A model generated the notes under the pieces. The model was not told where the DNA came from. It made no database searches and worked only from the letters and a program-made list of their open reading frames with translations. The position numbers and the translations under genes are program-made. From Joostella atrarenae (lineage in GTDB: Bacteria; Bacteroidota; Bacteroidia; Flavobacteriales; Flavobacteriaceae), in the NCBI RefSeq assembly GCF_021764745.1, contig NZ_JAETXX010000013.1, positions 25,966 through 89,965 of the forward strand: a DNA stretch of 64,000 bases. Reading direction: 5' to 3'. This document shows, one piece after another, positions 18,996-27,335 of this stretch. Position 1 is the stretch's first letter; each line of letters opens with the position of its first letter.

Positions 18996-19850
18996 ATGGC
19001 TAAAATCACCATTTTAATTCACTGCAAAGACACTTCGGGTATTATTGCCTCTGTAACCAATTTTATCCATAAAAATCACGGGAACATTGTTTATATAGAT
19101 CAACATGTTGATAGAGAGAATGGAATTTTCTTTATGCGTTCTGAAAGTGTATTCAATGAAAAAACTTTTCAGTTAAAAAATTTTAAAAGTTCTTTTGAAG
19201 AATTAATTGCTGAAAAATATGAAATGGAATGGCAATTATATACTGATGATTACCGACCAAAAATGGCGCTTTTTGTATCTAAATACGACCATTGTTTATA
19301 TGATATTTTAGGACGCTATAATGCTGGCGAAATGAATGTTGAAATTCCATTTATCATCAGTAATCATCCTGATTTAAAACATATAGCCGACAGCTTTAAA
19401 ATTCCGTTTTACCATATCCCCGTAACAAAAGACACGAAAGAGAAAGCTAAAAAAGAACAATTAGAATTATTAGAAAAATTTGGAATCGATTTTATAGTTC
19501 TTGCCCGCTACATGCAAATAATCTCGGAAAAGCTTATTGAACGTTACGAACATAAAATCATAAATATCCATCATTCGTTTTTACCAGCTTTTGTAGGGGC
19601 AAAACCTTATCATTCTGCATATAAACGTGGTGTAAAAATAATTGGAGCTACGAGTCATTATGTAACCGAAGAATTGGATGCTGGCCCGATTATAGAACAA
19701 GATGTAACCAGGGTAACGCATGCTCATGCCATTGAAGATTTAGTGATGAAAGGGAGAGATTTAGAGAAGATTGTCCTTGCACGTGGAATAAAACTACATA
19801 TTGATCGTAAAACGATGGTTTTTAACAATAAAACAATCATTTTCAGTTAA
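18996..19850 (+). CDS. purU: Formyltetrahydrofolate deformylase
   Basis: The start chosen is the ATG giving MAKITILIHCKDTSGIIASV (284 residues), because the frame extends 35 codons upstream with no family resemblance. An N-terminal ACT domain (about 1-75) precedes a formyltransferase-like domain. The latter holds NIHHSFLPAFVGAKPYHSAY and ATSHYVTEELDAGPIIEQD, which contain the conserved His and Asp of the hydrolase. The enzyme releases formate from 10-formyl-THF, balancing the one-carbon pool and feeding formate-dependent purine synthesis. It is single on the plus strand, followed by a terminator shared with the convergent gene. Confidence 0.93.
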   Translation: MAKITILIHCKDTSGIIASVTNFIHKNHGNIVYIDQHVDRENGIFFMRSESVFNEKTFQLKNFKSSFEELIAEKYEMEWQLYTDDYRPKMALFVSKYDHCLYDILGRYNAGEMNVEIPFIISNHPDLKHIADSFKIPFYHIPVTKDTKEKAKKEQLELLEKFGIDFIVLARYMQIISEKLIERYEHKIINIHHSFLPAFVGAKPYHSAYKRGVKIIGATSHYVTEELDAGPIIEQDVTRVTHAHAIEDLVMKGRDLEKIVLARGIKLHIDRKTMVFNNKTIIFS

Positions 19851-20014
19851 GCTATAAAGTCATTTTTTTAACTTTTTATAACTCATTTACAATAGTATCT
19901 GCAACTTAATATTAAGATAATTTCTACTTAACATTGTTTAGGCATTGTTTATAGAGATTTGCATCAGCAATATGAGTTTCATACTTACAGAGTTTGAGTT
20001 AGCAGTTAGTTTAG

Positions 20015-20042
20015 AAAAGCCGATTTCCACATATCGGCTTTT
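20015..20042 (+). terminator. Bidirectional terminator between purU and the B12-receptor-like gene
   Basis: Perfect 10-base stem AAAAGCCGAT / ATCGGCTTTT with an 8-base loop, followed by a long T-run. It serves convergent genes ending at 19850 and 20057. Confidence 0.85.
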
Positions 20043-20056
20043 TTTTTGCTCTAATT

Positions 20057-20851
20057 TTAATGGTTATTTATAACCGTATGTAATTCTTTGAAATAAGCAA
20101 ATGCGCTTTTAAGTCGGGAGCCATACCAAGAAAAATATTCTCCATCAACTAAAATAATTTTTACCGCAGGAAGATCGTTTTGCAATTCTTCGATATGTTT
20201 TTGTTTGAATGGAAAGGGTTCTGAAGACAATAAAATATAATCCAACTCTTTATTATTCATCAATTCAGAAATCGATATTTCTGGATAGCGGGTTTTATCT
20301 ACAAACACATTTGTAAACTTATTTTCTTTCAACAGAAAATCTATAAATGTATTAGAACCGGCAACCATCCATGGTTTACGCCAAATAAAATAGGCTACCT
20401 TTTTTTCTGAAGTATTCTTAATAAAAGATTTAAAACTACTCCATTCACTATTAATAGCTCTAATTATTTCTTCTGCTGAATTCTCTACGGAAAATAATTC
20501 TCCGTACTGATTGATAAGTGCTAGACTATCTTTAAGTGTATAAATATCTGAAACATGAACTGTTGTAACCCCTTCTAAAGTAGCAACAATTTCTTTTGTA
20601 TTCTCTTCCTTATTACAAAGAATGATATCTGGATTTAGCGATTTTATAAGATCGAATTTTACGTCTTTTGTTCCGCCTACAATAGTTTTATCCTTAATAG
20701 CTCGTTTAGGATGTACGCAAAACTTAGTAACTCCAACAATGCTATCTTCCAATCCCAAATCGTAAAGCAACTCGGTTTGTGAAGGCACCAAAGAAATAAT
20801 CCGCTTTGGAACCTTTTTACAATTTATATGTCTCCCTAACTGATCTATCAA
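20057..20851 (-). CDS. Helical-backbone metal/cobalamin receptor (BtuF/TroA-like), apparently without signal peptide
   Basis: 264 residues resembling periplasmic B12- or iron-chelate-binding proteins. It starts IDQLGRHINCKKVPKRIISL, then VPSQTELLYDLGLEDSIVGV and the two-lobe pattern with KSLNPDIILCNKEENT. Two points are odd. There is no ATG near the start: the frame opens with TTG, and an in-frame stop lies just upstream. There is also no signal peptide or lipobox, so the protein would stay in the cytoplasm unless a different start exists. It follows pyrF by 9 bases and is probably co-transcribed with it. No permease or ATPase gene for a vitamin B12 importer adjoins it. Two B12-dependent enzymes (icmF, nrdJ) lie nearby, which makes a cobamide-binding role attractive but unproven. 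Confidence 0.75.
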   Translation of the reverse strand: MIDQLGRHINCKKVPKRIISLVPSQTELLYDLGLEDSIVGVTKFCVHPKRAIKDKTIVGGTKDVKFDLIKSLNPDIILCNKEENTKEIVATLEGVTTVHVSDIYTLKDSLALINQYGELFSVENSAEEIIRAINSEWSSFKSFIKNTSEKKVAYFIWRKPWMVAGSNTFIDFLLKENKFTNVFVDKTRYPEISISELMNNKELDYILLSSEPFPFKQKHIEELQNDLPAVKIILVDGEYFSWYGSRLKSAFAYFKELHTVINNH

Positions 20852-20860
20852 ATTCGACTC

Positions 20861-21670
20861 TTATAAAAAAGCAGCCATCTGCTGTTGCATCTCTTGAGCT
20901 TTTTTAGCAGCTACTTCTGCAAAATCTTCATCATTTGAAGCATAGATAATCCCTCTAGAAGAATTAATTAGCAATCCTATATTTGATGTCATTCCATATT
21001 TGCAAACATCTTCTAAACTTCCGCCTTGTGCTCCAACTCCAGGAACCAATAAAAAGCTCTCAGGTACAATTGCACGAATCTCTTTTAGGTATTCTGCTTT
21101 TGTAGCACCGACAACATACATTAGGTTTTCCGAATTATTATATGTTTTCGAAGTCTCAAGTACTCTTTGGTATAAAGGCTTCTCATCAACTTGTAAAGTC
21201 TGAAAATCGAAAGCCCCTTCGTTAGAAGTAAGCGCTAAAAGAATGGTGTGCTTATCTTTAAAAGCTAAAAAAGGCTCCACGGAATCTTTCCCCATGTATG
21301 GAGCAATAGTTACCGAATCAAACTCCATGTCTTCAAAAAAAGCTTTGGCGTACATTGTAGAAGTATTACCAATATCTCCACGCTTGGCATCTGCAATTGT
21401 GAATAATTCTGGGTAATTCTCATTTATATAATCAATAGTCTTCTTTAGCGCTTCCCAACCTTTTATCCCAAAAGCTTCATAGAAAGCAATATTAGGCTTG
21501 TATGCAACTGCCAAATGATGTGTAGCATCAATTATAGCCTTGTTAAACTCAAAAATAGGATCTGTTTCATGCAACAAGTGATTTGGAATTTTATTGATAT
21601 CTACATCCAAACCGATGCATAAAAAAGATTTCTTACTTCTTATTTGTTCTATGAGTTTTTTTGTTTCCAT
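20861..21670 (-). CDS. pyrF: Orotidine 5'-phosphate decarboxylase (long type)
   Basis: 269 residues, the length of the subfamily typical of Bacteroidota and Mycobacteria. Substrate and catalytic motifs are FLCIGLDVD near the N-terminus, [13 protein letters not shown], and the diagnostic [15 protein letters not shown], whose Asp and Lys residues carry out decarboxylation of OMP to UMP. The phosphate-binding end is [11 protein letters not shown]. It acts in the cytoplasm as the last step of de novo UMP synthesis. It lies downstream of prfA and 9 bases upstream of the receptor-like gene on the same strand. A palindromic repeat sits in the prfA-pyrF gap. Confidence 0.95.
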   Translation of the reverse strand: METKKLIEQIRSKKSFLCIGLDVDINKIPNHLLHETDPIFEFNKAIIDATHHLAVAYKPNIAFYEAFGIKGWEALKKTIDYINENYPELFTIADAKRGDIGNTSTMYAKAFFEDMEFDSVTIAPYMGKDSVEPFLAFKDKHTILLALTSNEGAFDFQTLQVDEKPLYQRVLETSKTYNNSENLMYVVGATKAEYLKEIRAIVPESFLLVPGVGAQGGSLEDVCKYGMTSNIGLLINSSRGIIYASNDEDFAEVAAKKAQEMQQQMAAFL

Positions 21671-21750
21671 TCTATTGGGTGTTGGGAGTTAGGTGAAAGG
21701 TTTTAGTGATTACGTAATTATTTTCACCTCTTTATTATTCTGAAAAATGC

Positions 21751-21794
21751 CATACTTCGACAAATGTCATACTTCGACAAGCTCAGTATGACAT
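21751..21794. repeat. Dispersed palindromic repeat (one partial and one full unit)
   Basis: The full unit has perfect 10-base arms ATGTCATACT (21764-21773) and AGTATGACAT (21785-21794) around TCGACAAGCTC. Immediately before it, CATACTTCGACAA (21751-21763) is a truncated second unit. A near match to the reverse complement of the loop, TGAGCTTGCCGAAG, appears at 63523-63536. I recall similar elements scattered through flavobacterial intergenic DNA, but that needs a genome search. Confidence 0.75.
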
Positions 21795-21829
21795 TTAGAA
21801 TTATTAATTCAAAATTTAAACTATTAAAA

Positions 21830-22906
21830 TTACATTGTTTCACTAGCTTCTTTAAGCTTCTCTGTGTTCTCTGTCATTTTAAGCTCCTCAACGATTTTTT
21901 CTATATCACCATTCATAATATTAGATAAATCGTAAAGGTTTAATCCTATTCTATGGTCGGTTACACGCCCTTGAGGATAATTATAGGTTCTAATTTTAGC
22001 ACTTCTATCTCCACTAGAAACCATACTTTTACGTCTTGCAGAATCTTCTTCTTGCTTTTTAGCAAGCTCACGCTCATATAAACGAGAACGTAATACTTTA
22101 ATAGCTTTCTCTAAGTTTTTATGCTGCGACTTTTCATCTTGACAACGAACTTCGATTCCTGTTGGTAAATGCTGCAACTGAATAGCAGAATACGTTGTAT
22201 TTACCGACTGCCCACCAGGACCAGTAGAGGTAGTTCTAATAATTTTAACGTCTCCCATATCCAACTCCACATCAAACTCTTCTGCTTCTGGAAGCACCAT
22301 TACTGTAGCCGCTGAAGTATGCACACGACCTTGTGTTTCTGTTTGTGGTACACGTTGTACACGGTGAACACCAGATTCGAATTTTAAAGTACCGTAGACA
22401 TTCTCTCCACTTACTTCAAAAATTATCTCTTTGTATCCTCCAGAGGTTCCATCATTAAAGTCTACTACATTTACCTTCCAACCTCTACTTTCGCAATATT
22501 TAGTATACATACGATGTAAATCTCCAGCAAAAATACTTGCTTCATCTCCACCAGTACCTGCACGGATTTCCATCATTACATTCTTAGCATCTTCAGGGTC
22601 TTTAGGAATCAACATAAACTTGATTTCCTCTTCTAATGGAGCTAATCTCTCTTTGGCTTCCTCCAACTGCATTTTTGCCATTTCAACCATTTCAGCATCA
22701 CTTCCATCTGAAATAATCTCTTCGGCCTCCTCTATATTGCTAGTAACATCGATATACTCATCGCGCTTTTGCACAAGCTCATTAAGCTCTTTATACTCTT
22801 TATTTAATTGCACATAACGCTTTTGATCTGCAATAACATCTGGTTGGATGATTAAATCCGACACCTCATCAAAACGTTGTCTTACAATATTTAATTTATC
22901 TAACAT
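21830..22906 (-). CDS. prfA: Peptide chain release factor 1
   Basis: 358 residues, normal for RF1. The peptidyl-tRNA hydrolysis motif [10 protein letters not shown] and the conserved context [20 protein letters not shown] are present; PQT occupies the PxT stop-codon-reading position, which separates RF1 (UAA/UAG) from RF2 (SPF). The coiled-coil N-terminal domain is intact (about 1-100). Acts on the ribosome and is probably methylated at the GGQ glutamine as in the family. First gene of a prfA-pyrF run on the minus strand. Confidence 0.97.
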   Translation of the reverse strand: MLDKLNIVRQRFDEVSDLIIQPDVIADQKRYVQLNKEYKELNELVQKRDEYIDVTSNIEEAEEIISDGSDAEMVEMAKMQLEEAKERLAPLEEEIKFMLIPKDPEDAKNVMMEIRAGTGGDEASIFAGDLHRMYTKYCESRGWKVNVVDFNDGTSGGYKEIIFEVSGENVYGTLKFESGVHRVQRVPQTETQGRVHTSAATVMVLPEAEEFDVELDMGDVKIIRTTSTGPGGQSVNTTYSAIQLQHLPTGIEVRCQDEKSQHKNLEKAIKVLRSRLYERELAKKQEEDSARRKSMVSSGDRSAKIRTYNYPQGRVTDHRIGLNLYDLSNIMNGDIEKIVEELKMTENTEKLKEASETM

Positions 22907-23031
22907 AGTTCTTCTCTAATTCGAACTACAAATTTACGATTATTTTTCATGATTTTATAGTTTGATAGTATTCAGTTAAAATTTTCTAAGATTAAGCCTA
23001 CTATAGTAAAATAAATGATACTTTTATATGG

Positions 23032-23319
23032 ATGAGAACGCTATTCTTAATTTTCAACTTTTATAAAAGCTACTTTTTAATCTCTGTTTTTATACAGTTT
23101 ATTTTATTGTTTTTAATATTTCCAATTCCCGCTATCCTACTTACTAAAGCGCTGCTTTTTGGAGCCATTTTTTTAACTTCAGCAAAAATCGGAAATGATA
23201 ATAAATTTACTTTCTATCAAAATCTCACCCTTTCTATAACTAGATTATTCGTTGGGGTGTTATTTGTAGACTTCATTATTAGTCTAGTTATATATTCATT
23301 TTACAGCCTTTTATTTTGA
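23032..23319 (+). CDS. Small three-helix membrane protein coupled to an ABC ATPase
   Basis: 95 residues, almost all hydrophobic, with likely membrane segments at about 15-35, 37-52 and 69-92. Its TGA overlaps the TTG start of the ABC ATPase by four bases (TTGA), so the two are translationally coupled. It may be a minimal membrane partner of that ATPase, although ABC permeases normally have six or more helices per dimer half. I recognise no family. It starts in the 125-base divergent gap with prfA. Confidence 0.6.
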   Translation: MRTLFLIFNFYKSYFLISVFIQFILLFLIFPIPAILLTKALLFGAIFLTSAKIGNDNKFTFYQNLTLSITRLFVGVLFVDFIISLVIYSFYSLLF

Positions 23320-23966
23320 TTCTGGAAATTGACAACATAGAACTTAGCTATGGAGATAAAAATATCTTGTACGGCATCTATTTCAAAAGTGAAATAGGAA
23401 AAGTCTCTGGAGTTTTAGGACGAAATGGTTGTGGAAAAAGCAGTCTCTTAAAAATTATTTTCGGAAGCTTAAAACCTAAATACAAACTTCTTCGGATAGA
23501 TAAAAAGCCTATCCGTAAAGCTTTTTATAAAACTGATTTGGTAAAATATTTACCTCAGCACCAAATGCTTCCTAATAATCTAAGCTTAAAAAATGCATTC
23601 TTTCTGATGAATGTTAATTGGAGTGATTTTACAAGATACTTCCCAGACTTTGATCGCTATAAATCTATGAAACCAAAAGAAGTATCTGGAGGAGAATTAA
23701 GAATTGTAGAAGCTTTTCTTGTTTTAAAATCTGAAGCTAAATTTGTCCTTTTAGATGAACCCTTTTCTCATATTGCTCCGTTATATATCGAAAAGATAAT
23801 AGAAATAATCCATGAGGAAAAACAACGAAAAGGAATTATTGTTACCGATCATTTATACGAACACGTGATTGATTTATGCGATGATTTATATCTTCTAAAA
23901 ACAGGAAGCATTAAACGTATTAATTCTAGACAAGATTTAATTGACGAGCATTACTTGGTAAGTTAA
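23316..23966 (+). CDS. ABC transporter ATP-binding protein
   Basis: 216 residues with all nucleotide-binding motifs: Walker A GRNGCGKS near residue 35, Q-loop near YLPQHQ, a short signature VSGGELR, Walker B FVLLDEP and the switch histidine in VTDHLYEH. It begins with TTG; no in-frame ATG lies close enough. It is coupled to the 95-residue membrane protein. The gene pair is isolated, so substrate and direction cannot be told. The signature is VSGGE rather than LSGGQ, within the known range. The D-loop region (FSHIAP) is also slightly divergent. Confidence 0.85.
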   Translation: MILEIDNIELSYGDKNILYGIYFKSEIGKVSGVLGRNGCGKSSLLKIIFGSLKPKYKLLRIDKKPIRKAFYKTDLVKYLPQHQMLPNNLSLKNAFFLMNVNWSDFTRYFPDFDRYKSMKPKEVSGGELRIVEAFLVLKSEAKFVLLDEPFSHIAPLYIEKIIEIIHEEKQRKGIIVTDHLYEHVIDLCDDLYLLKTGSIKRINSRQDLIDEHYLVS

Positions 23967-24022
23967 AAGTAACATTCAATACTTAAAAGCTAAGAGGATT
24001 TAAAATTTCACTAAACTAAAAA

Positions 24023-24055
24023 CCTCGGAAATCACTTGAAAAGTAAAATCCGAGG
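24023..24055. terminator. Hairpin between convergent ABC ATPase and ccsBA genes
   Basis: Stem CCTCGGA / TCCGAGG encloses a 19-base interior that can pair further (CACTT with AAGT). An A-run on the left gives a U-run on minus-strand transcripts, so it probably ends the ccsBA message. Confidence 0.65.
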
Positions 24056-24095
24056 CATTATCTATCAATATTATGATCTTTTCTACTCCAAAAAC

Positions 24096-27000
24096 CTATT
24101 TTTTATAACTCTTAAAAGCCTTCTGCTTAAAATAAGCTAACACTGTAACTATAACCATTATTGCAATTACAACGTAAACAAATTTAGGAATTGGCAATGG
24201 ATCTCCTGCTGCATAGCTATGTAATCCTGATAGGTAATAATTCACTCCAAAAGATGTCATTATTATAGACCAAAAAGCAAACATGCTGGCTACATTAAGA
24301 ACAAAATTATTATTCAATTTAGGAATAAACCTTAAATGCAAAACTACAGCATACACAATTATACTTATTAGCGCCCATGTTTCTTTAGGATCCCAAGCCC
24401 AATAACGCCCCCAAGATTCGTTAGCCCATACGCCTCCCAAAAAAGTTCCTACGGCCAAGACAAATAAACCTATTGTCATCGCTATTTCATTAATATAACT
24501 TAGCTCTTTTATCTTAACATCTATTATATTTTTATTCTTAGGAGTCTTAAAAATCAGAAGTAATAAAGCCATCAATCCCAAAACAGCAGATAATGCCAGC
24601 GGGGCATAACTACTTACAATTGTTGCTACATGCACTTTTAACCAATATGATTTTAAAACAGGCATTAAATTAGTTATCTCTGGATTCAACCAATCTAAAT
24701 AACTCACAAATAACAATGCTCCTGAAAATAATGTAGAAAGTGGCAATGCAAAATCAGACTTTCTAAAAGACATTAAACCTGAAAATAGTAAAACCCAAGC
24801 TACAAAAACTAACATTTCATAACCGTTACTCCATGGAGCATGTTGCGCTACATACCAGCGTAAAATTAAATTCCCTGTAAAACACAAAAATGAAATCAGC
24901 GTGATTATTATCAATGCATTATTGAAAAATTCTAAGGCTTTGTTTTTTACAAACATCCTAACTATCGCCACAACTAGCAGAAGAAATCCGACTGTAAAAA
25001 ACACTTGAAACAGCCAAAAGTTAATATTCATTTTGTTATACCAAATCTCAGCTTCTATCCGCTCTGGAGTAGGAATAATCTTTTCTCCCAACACTTCTTG
25101 ATATTTTTTAATGTACATCAATTTTTCGTGCGCGCTATTGTAATCATCTTTAGCGATATCATTAAAATAAGCTGGGATAATACTCCTAGCAAATGCTGCA
25201 TCTTCTTCTGGGAAGTCATTAAAATCATGGTTATAACTAAACCAAGTATTATTAGTATCGTTCTTATTAGGGAAAATTTTAAAATAATTACCTTCAAATA
25301 AATTATATAAGATATTAAAGCGCTCATCAATCTTTAAAATCTCTTTATCAAACTCATTTCGCTCTGCCGGTTTTTTCTTATTTGCAGCTTCTACTTCACT
25401 CGATAAAATATAACCTCCATCTGCATCTAATAAACTCTGAAAAGGCATCAATCCATTCTTCCCTACAACAACATCATCAAACAAATCTCCCGTCTTTTTG
25501 AAATCCGCTTTAATGATAGGGATCTCGCGCCACAACCTCGGTGACATATGCATTGCTAAAAAAGCCTGATTAGGATCATAAGATACTTTTCCGCTCTCTA
25601 ATTGATACGTGAAAGTAGCTTTCCCTGAAATTTTTCTAAGAAACTCTGAAGCCAATGTATTTACAGGCTTTATCCTTCCATCGAGATCTTGAACTAAAAT
25701 CCTTCCAAAATAATCGGCATGCGCTCTATCTATCTCTTGAGACTCAATTAATTTTTCAACATGTGTTTCTAAAGAATCATTTATTTGCTGTGAAAAAGAA
25801 GCCTGCATAGTAAAAAGTAACACTAGAATGGCAACATGCTTTTTCTTGAGCTTCTTTAGCTTTTTATTAATTAAATGAAAGCGAGCGCCTTTACTAAAGA
25901 GCGTAAAAAACATTCCGACAGTCATTAAAAGGTAACCCAAATAAGTAACCCATGTTCCTACCATGTCATGATTTACAGAAAGCACAGTGCCCTTTTCATC
26001 TGTATCATAACTTGCTTGAAAGAAACGATATCCTTTATAATCCAACACATTATTCATGAAGATTTTATATGGCACCTTTTTCCCTTCATCTAAAATAGTC
26101 ACCTCACTCGCATAAGCAGAAGGACTTGAAGACCCCGGATAACGCTCTAACTGAAAATCATTAAGCTGAATTGCAAAAGGAGTCTGAATAGCTCCTGCGC
26201 CATAGGATAAAATTACTCGTAAACCATCAATTTCTACTTCATGATGTGTAGGTAAAAAACCTTCTCGATATAATATGTTTAAAGACTTTTCTTTACCATT
26301 AACAGACACATTTACCATTAAGGCATCGTCCTTTACACTATCATTTTCTATACTCTCTTCTGACTCACTCTTTAATTTAAAAACTCCATTTTGATAGTAT
26401 GTTAGAGGCACAAAAGAAATATCTCCGTGTCTATATAAAGTACGTAATGTGATATCATGCAAACTATCTTTTACTAATTTTCCTGCTTGCTGGGTAGACA
26501 TTCTAAAAAAATCAAGATCATGCGGCGCTTTGATTCTAAAAGCTCCATCTTCTTCAATAACATTAATGATGCCCTCTTTATCAGAATTAAAACCAATTTC
26601 ATGTTGGTGTTCTCCAATCCTCTCTATCTCTCCTTTTTTAAGATATATTGTATTTCTACCTTTCCCTTCTGTAACTACCATTTCTAAAAGTGGCTCTCCA
26701 TTCCCTTCCTCCTCCACAACCTCAGCTATTGCATCTGGAATATAATCTTGGTAAGAAATAACAACTGGATTACCGTTAAAGTCTGCCTCCAAAGAGAAAT
26801 CATTGTCTTTAATAGATGAAAAGGATATCTTCTCTTTTATTTTGGTTGATGTATTGCCATCTGTTATTGTAGCAGTTAAGAAATTAGTATCGGATATTAC
26901 AACATTTGAAGATTGCCCTTCTCTTATTCTCATAACACCTCCATAAGAAGTATATCTAGTAATAGCCGCCCCTAAAACGATTATTATAAAGGCTAAATGA

Positions 27001-27242
27001 AATAAAAGTATAGCCCATTTTTCTCTTCTGAATAATTTGTATTTAAAAATATTCGCAATAAAACAAAGTGACAATCCCAGCATAACAACCTCAAACCACC
27101 AAGAATCGTAGATAATTATCCAGGCTGTTTTTGTACCATAATCATTTTCTACAAAGGTGGCAACAGCCATAGAAATTGCAAAAGTCAACAATAAGACCAA
27201 TGCCAAACGTGCTGATGATAAAAACTTGTATAATTTCTGCAT
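24096..27242 (-). CDS. ccsBA: Fused cytochrome c synthase CcsBA (NrfI-like haem lyase)
   Basis: About 1048 residues, starting at the ATG giving MQKLYKFLSSARLALVLLLT (the longer frame would need TTG). The N-terminal half is ResB/CcsB-like with four membrane helices and a large extracytoplasmic domain. The C-terminal half is CcsA with six to eight helices and the haem-handling motif WGRYWAWDPKETW. It ligates haem to apocytochromes c outside the cytoplasmic membrane. It follows nrfA by ~93 bases, giving the order nrfH-nrfA-ccsBA. In Wolinella succinogenes the same order is nrfHAI, where NrfI, a CcsBA-type protein, attaches haem to the unusual CXXCK site of NrfA. A matching role here is a well-grounded inference, although it may also serve all c-type cytochromes. 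Confidence 0.92.
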   Translation of the reverse strand: MQKLYKFLSSARLALVLLLTFAISMAVATFVENDYGTKTAWIIIYDSWWFEVVMLGLSLCFIANIFKYKLFRREKWAILLFHLAFIIIVLGAAITRYTSYGGVMRIREGQSSNVVISDTNFLTATITDGNTSTKIKEKISFSSIKDNDFSLEADFNGNPVVISYQDYIPDAIAEVVEEEGNGEPLLEMVVTEGKGRNTIYLKKGEIERIGEHQHEIGFNSDKEGIINVIEEDGAFRIKAPHDLDFFRMSTQQAGKLVKDSLHDITLRTLYRHGDISFVPLTYYQNGVFKLKSESEESIENDSVKDDALMVNVSVNGKEKSLNILYREGFLPTHHEVEIDGLRVILSYGAGAIQTPFAIQLNDFQLERYPGSSSPSAYASEVTILDEGKKVPYKIFMNNVLDYKGYRFFQASYDTDEKGTVLSVNHDMVGTWVTYLGYLLMTVGMFFTLFSKGARFHLINKKLKKLKKKHVAILVLLFTMQASFSQQINDSLETHVEKLIESQEIDRAHADYFGRILVQDLDGRIKPVNTLASEFLRKISGKATFTYQLESGKVSYDPNQAFLAMHMSPRLWREIPIIKADFKKTGDLFDDVVVGKNGLMPFQSLLDADGGYILSSEVEAANKKKPAERNEFDKEILKIDERFNILYNLFEGNYFKIFPNKNDTNNTWFSYNHDFNDFPEEDAAFARSIIPAYFNDIAKDDYNSAHEKLMYIKKYQEVLGEKIIPTPERIEAEIWYNKMNINFWLFQVFFTVGFLLLVVAIVRMFVKNKALEFFNNALIIITLISFLCFTGNLILRWYVAQHAPWSNGYEMLVFVAWVLLFSGLMSFRKSDFALPLSTLFSGALLFVSYLDWLNPEITNLMPVLKSYWLKVHVATIVSSYAPLALSAVLGLMALLLLIFKTPKNKNIIDVKIKELSYINEIAMTIGLFVLAVGTFLGGVWANESWGRYWAWDPKETWALISIIVYAVVLHLRFIPKLNNNFVLNVASMFAFWSIIMTSFGVNYYLSGLHSYAAGDPLPIPKFVYVVIAIMVIVTVLAYFKQKAFKSYKK

Positions 27243-27335
27243 ATAAATACTATTCAAAAAAAGATAGCTTTTGCGACTTTTAAAATCATCAAAAACTATC
27301 TTTACTAAGTTATAAAAACTACTATTAAATTTATC

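Noticed and set aside
20057..20851. A complete vitamin B12 importer
   Set aside because: No BtuC- or BtuD-like gene adjoins the receptor-like gene, and the ABC ATPase at 23316 is on the other strand and not linked.
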